The position numbers and the translations under genes were made by a program. A stretch of 44,022 bases of DNA, taken from contig ONPF01000024.1 in the NCBI GenBank assembly GCA_900319635.1, positions 22,742 through 66,763 on the forward strand, in the 5' to 3' direction. Below the pieces are notes generated by a model. It saw only the letters and a list, made by a program, of their open reading frames with translations. It searched no databases and had not been told where the DNA came from. Each line of letters opens with the position of its first letter. Within the stretch, counting starts at the first letter, position 1. Origin of the DNA: an uncultured Eubacteriales bacterium (GTDB lineage Bacteria > Bacillota > Clostridia > Oscillospirales > Oscillospiraceae). Positions 28,109 through 37,986 of this stretch are shown one piece after another.

Positions 28109-30526
28109 TTATCCCATCGTCACATGAACGATGGCGTTTTGGCTGTTCGCAATACGATTATCTGTTATCATCGCTCCCCCTGCCAGATCAAGGGCCCGTC
28201 CGTCCACGCTCAGCTCCTTAATGCCGTGCTGGACGTGATCAGGATTTTCCACCCGGATCGTCAGCTGGCAGCCGCGGAAGCTGCGCTCTACCGTGAAACC
28301 GTCCCATTCGGCGGGGATCGACGGGTCGATCAGCAGGCCTTTCAGCGTGGGGCGGATGCCCAGCAGGTACTGGGTCGCCACCACGTCCATCCAGGCCGCC
28401 GTACCGGTGACCTGACTGACGCAGCCCCAGCCGAACTTCTCATTGTCCTTGCCGAGCATGGTGGAGCAGTAGGCGTAGGCCTCCGCGTGATAGCGCTCCA
28501 CGCCGACCTTCTTGATGACCTCATTCGGCATGATCTGCTTGTAGTACTTCCAGGCCCGATCACCGCACCCCAGCAGGGCTTCCACCATGATCGCCCAGCA
28601 GTTGGCCTGGCAGAACACGCCGCCGTTTTCCGAGTAGCCGGCAGGCAGACCGTTGACCATGGCCGCCTCCTTGCTTGGCCAGCCGGGATAGCCGGGGGTG
28701 TTGAGCAGCAGGCCCATGCCGGTGTCCAGCTCCCGGGCGGCGCTGTCCATGGCCTCGAGCTGGTGCTCCTTACAGGCATCCGCAATGACCATCCAGCTCT
28801 GGGCGTTGAGCCAGATCCGGGCGTGCTCCTGGGTGTGTGTGCCGATGGGCTGGGCCTCGTCGTCCAGGCCGCGCAGGAACCACTCGCCGTCCCATGCATA
28901 CTGTTCCAGGGCTTTCTCCTGCTTTTCAATGAGCGTGCGGAATTGATCCGCGCGCTCTCCGCGCATTTCGGCCAGCTCCGCAAGCTGGCGCAGGGCGAGA
29001 ATATGCTGCTGGGAGACCATGGTGCTCTCGCCCTTGCCCTTGCGGCCGAAGGGGCCTAGATGGTCGTTCCAGTCGGAAAAGAGGATCAGCGGCAGACCGT
29101 GTGCGCCCAGATGCTTCTCGGTGAAGTCCACGCCGCGCAGCAGATGCTCCCACAGCGTAGCGGAGCCTGCGGACGTCACCAGATCCTTCCCAAGGAACGG
29201 GATCTCCTTGTCCAGGAAGCTCAGATCGCCGGTCTCGGCGGTAATGGCATAGGCCAGATATACCATCCAGATATGATCGTCCGAGCGGGTAATGTCCTGC
29301 GGCGGGCGTTTTTCCTCGGGCCATGCGGCATGGATCGCGTGCCCGTCCTCCAGCTGCTGGGAGGCCAGATACCACAGCATCTCCGTCGCCCATTCCGGCT
29401 TGCGGTAGGCCTGGGCCAGCATGTCCTGGGCCGTATCCCGGAAGCCGATGCCGCGCACACCGGAGGCGTCCGAACTGATGGAACGGGAATAGCGAGCAGT
29501 CTGGACGCTCTGCAGCGGATTCCAGGTGTTGATCATCCGCCGGGCGTCCGCATCGGGAATGTCGCACTGATACACGGCAAGCTGCTCGTCCCACCAGCTC
29601 TGCAGCTTTGCAAACTGCCGATCTGCCGCGCCGTCTTTCCGGAGGGCGGTCAGCGTTTCTTTTGCGTCAGCCACAGCCTTGTCATAGTCGGACAGCGCAC
29701 CTTCGGTCACGCTGAGGAAGAAATGAAGCTGTTTCTCCTCGTCTTTGCCGAGAGAAACATGGGTGTGCAGCGCGCCGCAGGGCTCGCCGCCCTGCAGATT
29801 GGTGTTGGAAAGGCGGCCGTTTTGAACCTCCACGGGATTTCTCTCATCCCGGTAATTGCCGCAGAATACGTCCCGGTTGCAGCAGAAGGAGTCGATCTTT
29901 GCGTCCGAACCGAATGTCACCAGCGGGGACTCGTCCTTGCGCGGGTGCATCCAGGCGGTATAGGCGTAGGTGATGGCCTGCAGCTCCTCGTCGAACACCG
30001 CGCGGGTGTTCCACTTGAGATAATAGCCGAGGGTGGTTTCTTCCCGCGCCAGAAACTGGCTGAGCTCCACATAAGCAAACACGTCGCAGGAGATTTCCTC
30101 GCCGCTCTCGTTTGTGAGCTTCAGATCCCACACCAGCGTATCATAGTCCTGGGCCATGAAGAGCTTCAGGGTGGTGATCAGTCCGTTCTTTTTCGCGGTG
30201 AAGGTGGAATACCCCGGCGCGTGGCAGGCCTCGCGGAAGTCCACCGGCGTTTCGCTGGGGCGGAAGGCGGGCGACCAGACGGTTCCGTCGGCCATGCGGA
30301 GATACACATAGAAGCCCGGCGAGTCGATGGGCAGATTGTAAAAGCGGTAGCGGGTCAGACGGAATATCATCGGGGACAGCCACCAGCTCATACCCCCGCC
30401 CGCCTGAGAGACGAAAGCGTGCATCCTGCCGTTGGAGAGATAGTTGATCCAGGGCGCGGGCAGGTCAAAGCGGTCAAAGTGGATCTCCCGCTGCGCGTCG
30501 TAAAAGTGATAGGGCAAATGGTTCAT
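28109..30526 (-). CDS. GH94 family glycoside phosphorylase
   Basis: Uses phosphate to split a beta-linked disaccharide or oligosaccharide, releasing a sugar 1-phosphate without spending ATP. The 805 residues match cellobiose phosphorylase length. Visible marks are an N-terminal beta-sandwich (YLSNGRMHAFVSQAGGGMSWW), GIGFRDTAQD (359-368), which lines the phosphate site, and SDWND (484-488), which contains the general acid. There is no signal peptide, so it is cytoplasmic. GH94 also includes laminaribiose, cellodextrin and 1,2-beta-oligoglucan phosphorylases, and the exact linkage cannot be called. GGAGGGAG precedes the ATG. Confidence 0.92.
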   Translation of the reverse strand: MNHLPYHFYDAQREIHFDRFDLPAPWINYLSNGRMHAFVSQAGGGMSWWLSPMIFRLTRYRFYNLPIDSPGFYVYLRMADGTVWSPAFRPSETPVDFREACHAPGYSTFTAKKNGLITTLKLFMAQDYDTLVWDLKLTNESGEEISCDVFAYVELSQFLAREETTLGYYLKWNTRAVFDEELQAITYAYTAWMHPRKDESPLVTFGSDAKIDSFCCNRDVFCGNYRDERNPVEVQNGRLSNTNLQGGEPCGALHTHVSLGKDEEKQLHFFLSVTEGALSDYDKAVADAKETLTALRKDGAADRQFAKLQSWWDEQLAVYQCDIPDADARRMINTWNPLQSVQTARYSRSISSDASGVRGIGFRDTAQDMLAQAYRKPEWATEMLWYLASQQLEDGHAIHAAWPEEKRPPQDITRSDDHIWMVYLAYAITAETGDLSFLDKEIPFLGKDLVTSAGSATLWEHLLRGVDFTEKHLGAHGLPLILFSDWNDHLGPFGRKGKGESTMVSQQHILALRQLAELAEMRGERADQFRTLIEKQEKALEQYAWDGEWFLRGLDDEAQPIGTHTQEHARIWLNAQSWMVIADACKEHQLEAMDSAARELDTGMGLLLNTPGYPGWPSKEAAMVNGLPAGYSENGGVFCQANCWAIMVEALLGCGDRAWKYYKQIMPNEVIKKVGVERYHAEAYAYCSTMLGKDNEKFGWGCVSQVTGTAAWMDVVATQYLLGIRPTLKGLLIDPSIPAEWDGFTVERSFRGCQLTIRVENPDHVQHGIKELSVDGRALDLAGGAMITDNRIANSQNAIVHVTMG

Positions 30527-30570
30527 CGGGCGTCTCCCTCCATGAAAATGAGAAATTGGATCATTGCAGC

Positions 30571-31038
30571 TTATCCGTCCAAACCGAGCGCCGCTGCTTC
30601 CTCCGCGGTCAAATCCAGCTCAATCAGTTGGAAGGTGTCGGTTTCGTTGCTGGCTTCCAAATGAATATGCCAGATCCCCTGCTGGCAGGAGACAGTCAGG
30701 ACGCCTTCCATATCAAAACTGCCGAGTGCGCTTGACACAGAAATCACCGGATGCTCCTCCGGAAAGCTGAGCTGGCGGTCCTGAACCTGATACACGCCCT
30801 GCCCCTGGAAATTGAACGCAAAGCCTGAAATCTGCGTCGTCCCCTGGAGCTCAAAAGTATTGTCAGGCTGGAATACGATTATTTGGTCTTCCCGCGTGAC
30901 GGTAACGGCAGATTCCGCCGCCTGGATGGGATCCAACTCCGGCACCTGTCTGAGATGGCGAATCAGCAGCCATGCGCCAACGCCGAGAATCAGCAAAATC
31001 AGAGCAATGATCAGCGTGATCTTAACGGATTTTTTCAT
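30571..31038 (-). CDS. small membrane-anchored protein of unknown function
   Basis: The 155-residue protein has an N-terminal transmembrane helix (KKSVKITLIIALILLILGVGAW split by its start) and a beta-rich extracellular part (DNTFELQGTTQISGFAFNFQGQGVYQVQDRQLSF). I do not recognise a family; the pattern resembles lipocalin-like or DUF4352-like small domains. The ATG at 31038 has GGAGG 8 nt upstream and lies 17 nt inside the end of the GH78 gene, so the two are translationally linked. The longer frame to 31197 is rejected because it runs within GH78. Confidence 0.75.
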   Translation of the reverse strand: MKKSVKITLIIALILLILGVGAWLLIRHLRQVPELDPIQAAESAVTVTREDQIIVFQPDNTFELQGTTQISGFAFNFQGQGVYQVQDRQLSFPEEHPVISVSSALGSFDMEGVLTVSCQQGIWHIHLEASNETDTFQLIELDLTAEEAAALGLDG

Positions 31039-33370
31039 AATAAGTACCTCCAACTGTTGTTCTTTGATGTGTGCCGGGACAGAGCGTTTCGCTGGACCCA
31101 TCTGGCAGTATGACGTGTGCAGCGGTTCCTTCCGGAATCGTAAACGTATAGCAGATCCGATCGGCTTTTTTCTCCCAACGGGAACGTATGGCGCCAAACC
31201 TGGTTTTGTAAACGCCCTCCGCCCAGGTCAGGCTGCCGCCGAGAATGGGCTTCAGTTCGAATTCCTGAAAACCCGGAGCGTCGAATGTTGGCCTGATGCC
31301 TGCTACATACTCAAACAGAAATTGGCACACGGCTCCAAAAGAATAGTGATTGAAGCTGTCCCGGAACACGTCCATGCCGTTCCAGTTCTCCAGCATGGTC
31401 GTCGCGCCCAAAGTGATCGGGTGCAGCCAGCCGGGAGCGCCGGTCTGCTCCAGAACGCGGAAGGCTTCATCCACCAGACCGTTGTCGCAGAGGGTGGGCA
31501 GCAGATATACGGTGGAGAGAAAGCCGGTGTTCAGATGGTAGTCGGCGGCTTCCAGTTCTTTTTTAAGCTGAGCGATCACCAAAGGCTTCTTCGCTTCGCT
31601 GACCAGATCCAGCGCCAGGGCGCGGACATAGGCTGCCTGATGGCCCGGCTGGATCGCGCCGTCAGGGCCGATCTGGTACTTGTCATAGGCGGCTTTGATT
31701 TTTTCGGAGAGTGCGGCATAGTGCTGCGCGTCCTCGTCTTTGCCGAGGATGCGCGCCATATGGGCAAGATTGTCGCAGCTGCGCCTGGTGTAGGCCGTGG
31801 CCACCTCCGGCTTTCCGTATTTGGCCATGTGGGTCACAAAGTCCGCCGCCGTGCCGCCCTTGGCAAAGAGCTCGATGACCTCCGGGGCTGGCGGCAGCGG
31901 TTCGTTCCACTCGCCATAGTGGAAGCGGGCGTCGTAGATGTAGTCCCCGTCGCCGTTTGCGTACCAGGGCTTGTCCGCGTACACGGGGTTTTGCTCCTTC
32001 ATGCAGCGGAGCGAAAACTCGACCCACTTTTTCGCCGTGTCGTAGTGCTCCTCCAGGAAAGATTTATCGCCGTACATCAGGTACATCTGGTACGGGATCC
32101 ACACGGCGGAATCGCCCCAGCCCACGCTGTCCTCGCCGATGTTTCCGTTACCGGTCGGCCCGGCCAGCGCCATGGCAGGATCGACCGCCTGCACTGCCTT
32201 CAGCTCCTCCGGATTGTGGACGCTGGAGGTGGAAGGAAACGTAATGCCCACCTTGCCGGAGGCGTACTGCTCGATGGTCTGGTCACAGAGCCACTTCTTG
32301 AAAAACTGCTGCACATCCATGAAATACGCCGCTGTGCGGCAGTAGATCATGGCGTCGCCCGTCCAGGCGTTGCGCTCTCTCGTGGGGCAGTCCACCGGCA
32401 CGTCCAGGAAGTTGCCCTTCTGGCTCCAGCGGGCGTTTTCCACAAGCTTATTGATGAGATCGTTGGAGCACTTGAAGTCTCCCGTCTCCCCCATGTCGGA
32501 GTAGACGGCGATGGCCTCGAAGTCTGCATCCTCGATCCCCTCCACAAGGGCATACCTGAAGCCGAACACAGCAAAGTGCGGCGTGTATTCCTCGACCTCC
32601 GCGCCTTTGCAGATATAGGTGACCTCCTGAAACTCCGCACGGCCGCCGTCACAGTTGGCGGTGGAGAATTTGCCGTCCTTGTCCAGCCCTTCTCCGTGCT
32701 TGAGGTGCACGGTCTGTCCGCGTTTCGTATTGCGGAGGGTCATATGGACATAGCCTGCAATATTCTGCCCGAAGTCAATGACGAGCCGCCCCGCGGCGTC
32801 GCGCATGGGCTTGCCCGGAAAGCGCTCCTTTTCCCGCACGGGGACGCTCTGGTTTTCGATCAGCTCGCCCTCGGTGTGCTCGGTGCAGAGGGCGGCCTTT
32901 TGCCAGCCGTGGAGCTTGATCCTGGCGTCGTAGACCTCGCCCTTCTGCAGATCCGTCCGCACAACGGGGCCGAGGCCGACTTCCCAGCTTTCATCCGTGG
33001 AGAGCGTCTCTTCACTGCCGTCTGCATAGCGCAGCGTCAATTCGCCCCAGAGCGCCAGCGTATAGCCGAAGTTGTTGTTCCAGCGCCACCAGCCGTCGCC
33101 CACCGTCACGCGCAGCTCGTTGCCGCCTTCTTTCAAGAGGGCGGCAACGTCGTATTCCTGCACCTGGATGCGATAGTAATAGCTGGTCAGTCCCGGTGTG
33201 AACCTGTTTTCCGTCACGCTCACGCCGTTCAGCTCCGCCTCATACACACCGTGAGCCGTCAGGCGAAGCGCGGCTTTTTCCAAGTCCTTATGTACTTCAA
33301 ATCTACGCCGGAACACCGGCACGAGCTTTGTCAGCCGGTCATCGCCCGGATGACAGATCCACTTTGCCAT
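31022..33370 (-). CDS. GH78 alpha-L-rhamnosidase
   Basis: Releases terminal alpha-L-rhamnose from plant glycans, flavonoid glycosides or bacterial polysaccharides. The 782 residues have an N-terminal beta-domain (AALRLTAHGVYEAELNGVSV, typical of Bac_rhamnosid_N), a concanavalin-like domain ending in RLVIDFGQNIAGYV, and the (alpha/alpha)6 catalytic barrel starting at DCPTRERNAWTGDA (327-340), which holds catalytic acidic residues. A C-terminal beta-domain follows. There is no signal peptide, so it acts on imported material. The ATG at 33370 has AAGGAG 8 nt upstream and shares one base with the GH3 stop codon. Confidence 0.92.
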   Translation of the reverse strand: MAKWICHPGDDRLTKLVPVFRRRFEVHKDLEKAALRLTAHGVYEAELNGVSVTENRFTPGLTSYYYRIQVQEYDVAALLKEGGNELRVTVGDGWWRWNNNFGYTLALWGELTLRYADGSEETLSTDESWEVGLGPVVRTDLQKGEVYDARIKLHGWQKAALCTEHTEGELIENQSVPVREKERFPGKPMRDAAGRLVIDFGQNIAGYVHMTLRNTKRGQTVHLKHGEGLDKDGKFSTANCDGGRAEFQEVTYICKGAEVEEYTPHFAVFGFRYALVEGIEDADFEAIAVYSDMGETGDFKCSNDLINKLVENARWSQKGNFLDVPVDCPTRERNAWTGDAMIYCRTAAYFMDVQQFFKKWLCDQTIEQYASGKVGITFPSTSSVHNPEELKAVQAVDPAMALAGPTGNGNIGEDSVGWGDSAVWIPYQMYLMYGDKSFLEEHYDTAKKWVEFSLRCMKEQNPVYADKPWYANGDGDYIYDARFHYGEWNEPLPPAPEVIELFAKGGTAADFVTHMAKYGKPEVATAYTRRSCDNLAHMARILGKDEDAQHYAALSEKIKAAYDKYQIGPDGAIQPGHQAAYVRALALDLVSEAKKPLVIAQLKKELEAADYHLNTGFLSTVYLLPTLCDNGLVDEAFRVLEQTGAPGWLHPITLGATTMLENWNGMDVFRDSFNHYSFGAVCQFLFEYVAGIRPTFDAPGFQEFELKPILGGSLTWAEGVYKTRFGAIRSRWEKKADRICYTFTIPEGTAAHVILPDGSSETLCPGTHQRTTVGGTYYEKIR

Positions 33371-35811
33371 CAGCTCAACTCCTTGGAAAGTGCCAGGATC
33401 CTCCCCGCGCAAGCTTCCAGCTCGGCGCGTGTGATCGTCCCTTCCTTCAGGCCGGCGAGGATGCCGTCCACATCTTCTTTGGTGCCGGACATGATCAGGT
33501 CGTTGCCCGCTTTGACGCAGAGCGCCGGGCTGGACGCGCCGTAGACGCCCAGGTTGAACTTGTCGTTGGTGGTGCCCCAGTCGGTCATGACGATGCCCTC
33601 AAAGCCCCACTCGCCGCGCAGTATTGTTGTGATCAGGTCGCCGCGGTTGGCGGTATGAATGCCGCCCAGCAGATTGTAAGAAGTCATCAGCGCCTTGGGG
33701 GCAGCCTCCTTGACGCAGATCTCGAAGCCCTTGAGATAGATCTCCCGCAGGGCCCGCTGGGAAAGGACGCTGTTGGAGCCGAAGCGGTTGGTCTCCTGGT
33801 TGTTGCAGGCAAAGTGCTTGATGGTGACCGCGCACTTCTCGTGCTTTTGCACGCCGCGGGTCATCGCCGCCGCGGTTTTGCCGGAAATCAGAGGATCCTC
33901 GGAATAGTATTCAAAGTTCCGGCCGCAAAGCGGGCTGCGGTGGATGTTCAGGGCCGGTGCCAGCCAGACGTTGGCGCCGAAGAGCTCCATCTCTTCGCCG
34001 ACGAGATTTCCGCAGGCCTCAACTACAGCCGGGTTCCAGGCCTGGGCCAAAGCCGTCCCGATGGGGATGGCAGAGGCATAATGATAAAGAACCGCGTGGG
34101 TTTTGGCTTTTTCCTCATTCTGCCGCAGCTTCATGCGGATCAGCTGCTGGATCTCAGGCGGCAGGATATTGAGGATGCTGTCAAAGGCGTCGGAATCCAG
34201 ACCCTCCTGGCCGTCCTCCGTCTCCATGTACCTGGTCGCCAGACGCAGTCCCGCAGGACCGTCGGCCATGACGATGGCGCCATAGCCCTTTTCGGCTACG
34301 AGAGACGCGGTCTCACCCGCGCCGCCTGCCAGGCGGGAGGCGGAATTGCCGATGATGGCTGCCATGCCCTCCGCGTCCGAATGCTTGCCGGCGCAGATCG
34401 TGGCCAGCTCCCGGTCAGAAAAGGCAGAAAGATCCTCCAAACCGATGTGCTTCCGGTCCATGCGTTTCCGATCATAGTGTCCAATGTGGCCGAGCGAGGC
34501 AGCAGATACCCGAATGCGGGTCAGCCATTCGGGGATCTCGCGCGTGATCTGCGGCTTCCAGTCGTCAAAATCTGCCTCGCCGCCGGAATGGCTGAGAGTC
34601 GCGGAAGCCGCATCCCCGTCCAGAGACACGATCCCGACGGCTGTACCGCCGAGGGAAAACAGGTATTCGCCCTGTTCCAGCAGCCAGCAGTCGTTTTCCG
34701 CGTCCCAGCTGGCCATGTTTTCCAGCGGAAGCTTCAGCATTAGCGTCTCGCTCTCGCCGGTGGCAAGTTCTTTCGTCTTGGCATAAGCGCCCAACTCCCG
34801 CAGAGGCTTTTTCAGCTTGCCGTCCGGGGCGGAAACATACAGCTGCGCCGTCTCTTTTCCGGGGAAGCGGCCGGTGTTGCGGATCGTCGCCTCTGCGGTC
34901 ACGATCCCATTTTCCATCGTAAAAGCGGTGCAATCCGTCTCAAATTCTGTATAGCTCAGACCATAGCCGAAGGGGAAAAGCGGCTTAACACCCGCCGCGT
35001 CATAATAGCGGTAGCCTACAAAGACGCCTTCCCGATAACGGGTGTCGTCTCTCTGGGCGAAGTCCCCGATGGAAGGAAGATCTTCGGCCCTGGCCCAGGT
35101 GGTGGTGAGCTTGCCGGAAGGGCTGGCCTTGCCCAGCAGCACATCCGCAAAGGCGTCTCCGGTCGCGCTGCCCAGCTGGCTTAACAGCAGAACGTTTTCC
35201 ACCTTGTCCAGCACCGGCGAGATGTCCACCGGGCCGCCCACGTTCAGCACCAGCAGGAATTTCTTGTACTGCTCCGCGCAGCGCAGAATGTCCCGCTTCT
35301 CATCCTCCGTGAGCAGATAGTCGCCCTCGCTGCCGGGACGGTCCGCGCCCTCGCCGGAGTTGCGGGCAAGCACATACACGCAGACCTCGCCCTTGCCGTC
35401 AAGGGGAAGCGCATAGCGGGGCTCCGGGGGCGTCCGTCCCATGCCGACGAGGAAGACGGATTTGCCAAGCTCTTTCGCCTCCTGTGCGATACCCTCATAA
35501 AAGTCCTTGATCGACCCGTCCCGGATGGCCTTATAGCCGTCCATCCACGCCTTTGTGGTAACGGTGAAGCCGGCGTTTTCCAAGCCTTCTTCCACCGTTA
35601 CATAGTGGCGCACATTCACGTCACCGCTGCCGGTGCCGCCCTTGATGGTCTCCCGCGCACCCGCGCCGTAGAGGGCGATCTCGCAGGGGGAAGAAAGCGG
35701 GAAATCTCCGTTCTTTTTCAGCAGCACCATGCACTCCGGCGCAAGAGCGCGGAGTGTCGCCAGATGTTCTTTTTCAAACTCCTGAACGTCAGGAGAATCG
35801 ATTCTCACCAT
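33370..35811 (-). CDS. GH3 beta-glucosidase with permuted domain order
   Basis: The 813-residue glycosidase has its domains in reverse order. The (alpha/beta)6 'C' domain comes first (LAPECMVLLKKNGDFPL, ALYGAGARETIKGGTGSGDV), a fibronectin-III-like domain is in the middle (FPFGYGLSYTEFE...GKETAQLYVSAP), and the TIM barrel is last (DGPAGLR, ALNIHRSPLCGRNFEYYSEDP, CAVTIKHFACNNQE, MTDWG). The nucleophile Asp744 in IVMTDWG is kept. Reversed GH3 enzymes are known from rumen clostridia such as Ruminococcus albus and Butyrivibrio. No signal peptide, so cytoplasmic. It should remove beta-linked glucose or a similar sugar. GGAGGG lies upstream of the ATG; the start is only 5 nt from the previous stop codon. 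Confidence 0.92.
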   Translation of the reverse strand: MVRIDSPDVQEFEKEHLATLRALAPECMVLLKKNGDFPLSSPCEIALYGAGARETIKGGTGSGDVNVRHYVTVEEGLENAGFTVTTKAWMDGYKAIRDGSIKDFYEGIAQEAKELGKSVFLVGMGRTPPEPRYALPLDGKGEVCVYVLARNSGEGADRPGSEGDYLLTEDEKRDILRCAEQYKKFLLVLNVGGPVDISPVLDKVENVLLLSQLGSATGDAFADVLLGKASPSGKLTTTWARAEDLPSIGDFAQRDDTRYREGVFVGYRYYDAAGVKPLFPFGYGLSYTEFETDCTAFTMENGIVTAEATIRNTGRFPGKETAQLYVSAPDGKLKKPLRELGAYAKTKELATGESETLMLKLPLENMASWDAENDCWLLEQGEYLFSLGGTAVGIVSLDGDAASATLSHSGGEADFDDWKPQITREIPEWLTRIRVSAASLGHIGHYDRKRMDRKHIGLEDLSAFSDRELATICAGKHSDAEGMAAIIGNSASRLAGGAGETASLVAEKGYGAIVMADGPAGLRLATRYMETEDGQEGLDSDAFDSILNILPPEIQQLIRMKLRQNEEKAKTHAVLYHYASAIPIGTALAQAWNPAVVEACGNLVGEEMELFGANVWLAPALNIHRSPLCGRNFEYYSEDPLISGKTAAAMTRGVQKHEKCAVTIKHFACNNQETNRFGSNSVLSQRALREIYLKGFEICVKEAAPKALMTSYNLLGGIHTANRGDLITTILRGEWGFEGIVMTDWGTTNDKFNLGVYGASSPALCVKAGNDLIMSGTKEDVDGILAGLKEGTITRAELEACAGRILALSKELS

Positions 35812-35816
35812 ATTCG

Positions 35817-36848
35817 TTAACCCTCCAGTTCGTTGACCATCTGATGCAGCGCCTTGTCGATCTCCGTGATCGCCGACCCGGGGATCTGCACCATTTCCAT
35901 GATCTCCCGGGCGGTGTTGTTGCCCACGGCCGCCATCAGCCCCTCTGCCGAAAACTGCCGGGCTTTGGCAACGGCCTCGATGGCCGCAAACAGGGGAGCC
36001 AGGACGGCCTTTGCCTGCTCACCCTGTCTGCGCAGGTGGGAGAGCGTGCAGTCCACACTGAGCACCGGCGCGAAATTGCCGTTCATGGATATGGCCGCTG
36101 TCGGCTCGGTGAAGCCGCCGCGCTTCAGCTTCCCCATGACCTCGCCCAGCCACTCGATGCTGTCCGGCACCCAGTGGGGCAGACGCGGGCAGACGGAGTT
36201 GGTGTTGATCCAATCCTCGCCGGTGGAGAAGCCGTGTCCGCCGTAGGAATAGATATGGCTCTCAAAGGCAACGCCCTTTTCCGCCAGCGCCAGCTCCATG
36301 CGGAGCGTATTGGAAATGTCCACGGTGCGGTCGTCCCGCGCCGCGGCGAAGAAGCATGGGCAGGTCTCCGCCGTGACATGCTCATGGGGATAAGGCATCC
36401 CCGGCTGGCATAGATCGCAGATGTCCTTGAGGATCGCCGGATAGACAAGCACCGCGGCGGCAGGCTTATGCTCAGCGACGGTCGCGGCACAGGCCGCCAA
36501 ATGACCGCCTGCCGAGAAACCGACGACCGCGATCTTTGTTTTGTCCAGATGCCACTCGTCCGCCCGTTCCTCGATCAGCGCCATGGCCTGCTCGTAGTCC
36601 TCCAGCGGCAGAGGCCACTTGCCCTTGGGCGTGCAGGTATAGCGCAGGATGAAAGCCTGATAACCCGCCTTGAGATAGGCCGCGGCCACGGGATCGGCCT
36701 CCCGGTCGGAGCACATGGCATACCCGCCGCCGGGAATCACCAGCATGGCCGGGCGCTTGGAAAAGCCAAATTCGCCATCGACTTCCTGAATGTAGGCGGT
36801 CAGTGTAACATTTCTTTCTTCGCATAAAACGATCTCTTGCGCTTTCAT
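35817..36848 (-). CDS. alpha/beta-hydrolase, BD-FAE/acetyl-xylan-esterase-like
   Basis: The 343-residue cytoplasmic esterase has the oxyanion region AMLVIPGGGYAMCSDREADPVA (residues 34-55), the nucleophile VVGFSAGGHLA (Ser near 112) and a late YSYGGHGFSTG with the His. This pattern is that of bifunctional feruloyl/acetyl-xylan esterases. The last 90 residues (GGFTEPTAAISMNGNFAPVLSVDCTLSHL...) form an extra helical tail I cannot assign. AAAGGAGA precedes the ATG, 13 nt after the previous gene. Confidence 0.85.
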   Translation of the reverse strand: MKAQEIVLCEERNVTLTAYIQEVDGEFGFSKRPAMLVIPGGGYAMCSDREADPVAAAYLKAGYQAFILRYTCTPKGKWPLPLEDYEQAMALIEERADEWHLDKTKIAVVGFSAGGHLAACAATVAEHKPAAAVLVYPAILKDICDLCQPGMPYPHEHVTAETCPCFFAAARDDRTVDISNTLRMELALAEKGVAFESHIYSYGGHGFSTGEDWINTNSVCPRLPHWVPDSIEWLGEVMGKLKRGGFTEPTAAISMNGNFAPVLSVDCTLSHLRRQGEQAKAVLAPLFAAIEAVAKARQFSAEGLMAAVGNNTAREIMEMVQIPGSAITEIDKALHQMVNELEG

Positions 36849-36861
36849 GTTTCTTCTCCTT

Positions 36862-37986
36862 TCAGAGCAGTCCGAGGCCTAATTTCAGTACCTCACCGCT
36901 GACGCCGCGCATCATCCAGTCGGCGCAGCTCACGCCGTCCACTACGGTGGTGAAGGCGGCATTGGAGCCGCAAAGGCAGTGGACGGTCAGAGCAGCGTCC
37001 TTGCTGTTTTTGTCCGGGGTTTCAAAAATGAATGCGCTCAAATCCGGGATCTCTTTCTGCAGTTTTTCCAGCATTTCCTTCAGCTTCTGCTGGAAGCTCA
37101 CTCCCGCGGCCTTGTCCGGGATCCAGCGCCCGTCCTCCAGATACATCTCCATCTGGGTAAGCGCAGCATCCCGCACGGAGCAGCAGTACATGATCTTGAT
37201 CTCGGGATGATTTTGATGCAGTGCCAGCAGGCTGTCGGAGACGATCTCGTCTCCGGTGAGGCGCGCCGCGATCTCCTCCGGCGCTTTCCAGACTTCCCGG
37301 ACCACCCGCTGCCAGTCATAATGCATCATGGCGCTGTCCACACAGGCCGTGATATCCCGGCAATCCGGGAACGCGGCGGCGACCGCGTCGGTCAGCAGGG
37401 CTGTTGCAAAGGCTCCCGCCGAAAAGCCGGTCACCAGGATCTGCTCTGGATTCGGAATCAGTTCCTTGATCTTTTTCAGCAGCAGTTGAAAGTTTGTATA
37501 GCCGTGGTGATGCAGCACGGCGGGTTTTCCGTCCAGGTCCGTATAAGGGAAATCCCCGGTTCCGCAGTGGAAATCCCCGGTGGCGTAGGGCACGAACAGC
37601 AGGTTCCAGTCCCGGAAAGGATTCTTTTTTGACTGCCCGAAGGTTCCGATTCGGGGGATGATATCCCCGAACCGCACATCGTCGGAGTAGAACATCTCAC
37701 CCTTTCCGCCCACGCGCTGGGGCCTGGCCGCGGTATGCTCATCTACCGAAACACCGCCGCCGGAAAACCCGATCATCAGTTTGTTCGTGCTGCCCAGGCG
37801 GATGCAGCCGTGATAGGGATTGCCGTTGGCACAGAGGGCGCCCTCCGGCCAGTATTCGTAGTTTTTGCCCTGCTTCGGGCGCTCCGGCAGCTCCGGGAAG
37901 CGGGTCAGCTCGATATAGTCGGCCAGGAGCCGGTTGAACAGAGGCCAGCCGCGCCGATCCTCCTTATGCGTTTTCCGCTTTGCCAT
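36862..37986 (-). CDS. pectin acetylesterase-family hydrolase, cytoplasmic
   Basis: The 374-residue protein has PAE motifs LMIGFSGGGVSVDEH, NPFRDWNLLFVPYATGDFHCG (122-142) and TGFSAGAFAT (Ser189). It is the paralogue of the gene at 26959 (shared NPFRDW and GDFHxGTG segments) but has no membrane anchor or signal peptide. It would deacetylate imported oligosaccharides. The frame overlaps the end of the upstream hydrolase gene by 23 nt, so translation is coupled. Confidence 0.87.
   Translation of the reverse strand: MAKRKTHKEDRRGWPLFNRLLADYIELTRFPELPERPKQGKNYEYWPEGALCANGNPYHGCIRLGSTNKLMIGFSGGGVSVDEHTAARPQRVGGKGEMFYSDDVRFGDIIPRIGTFGQSKKNPFRDWNLLFVPYATGDFHCGTGDFPYTDLDGKPAVLHHHGYTNFQLLLKKIKELIPNPEQILVTGFSAGAFATALLTDAVAAAFPDCRDITACVDSAMMHYDWQRVVREVWKAPEEIAARLTGDEIVSDSLLALHQNHPEIKIMYCCSVRDAALTQMEMYLEDGRWIPDKAAGVSFQQKLKEMLEKLQKEIPDLSAFIFETPDKNSKDAALTVHCLCGSNAAFTTVVDGVSCADWMMRGVSGEVLKLGLGLL

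Noticed and set aside
30812-33544. 910-codon open frame on the plus strand
   Set aside because: Complement of the GH78 gene; no ribosome site or recognisable domain.
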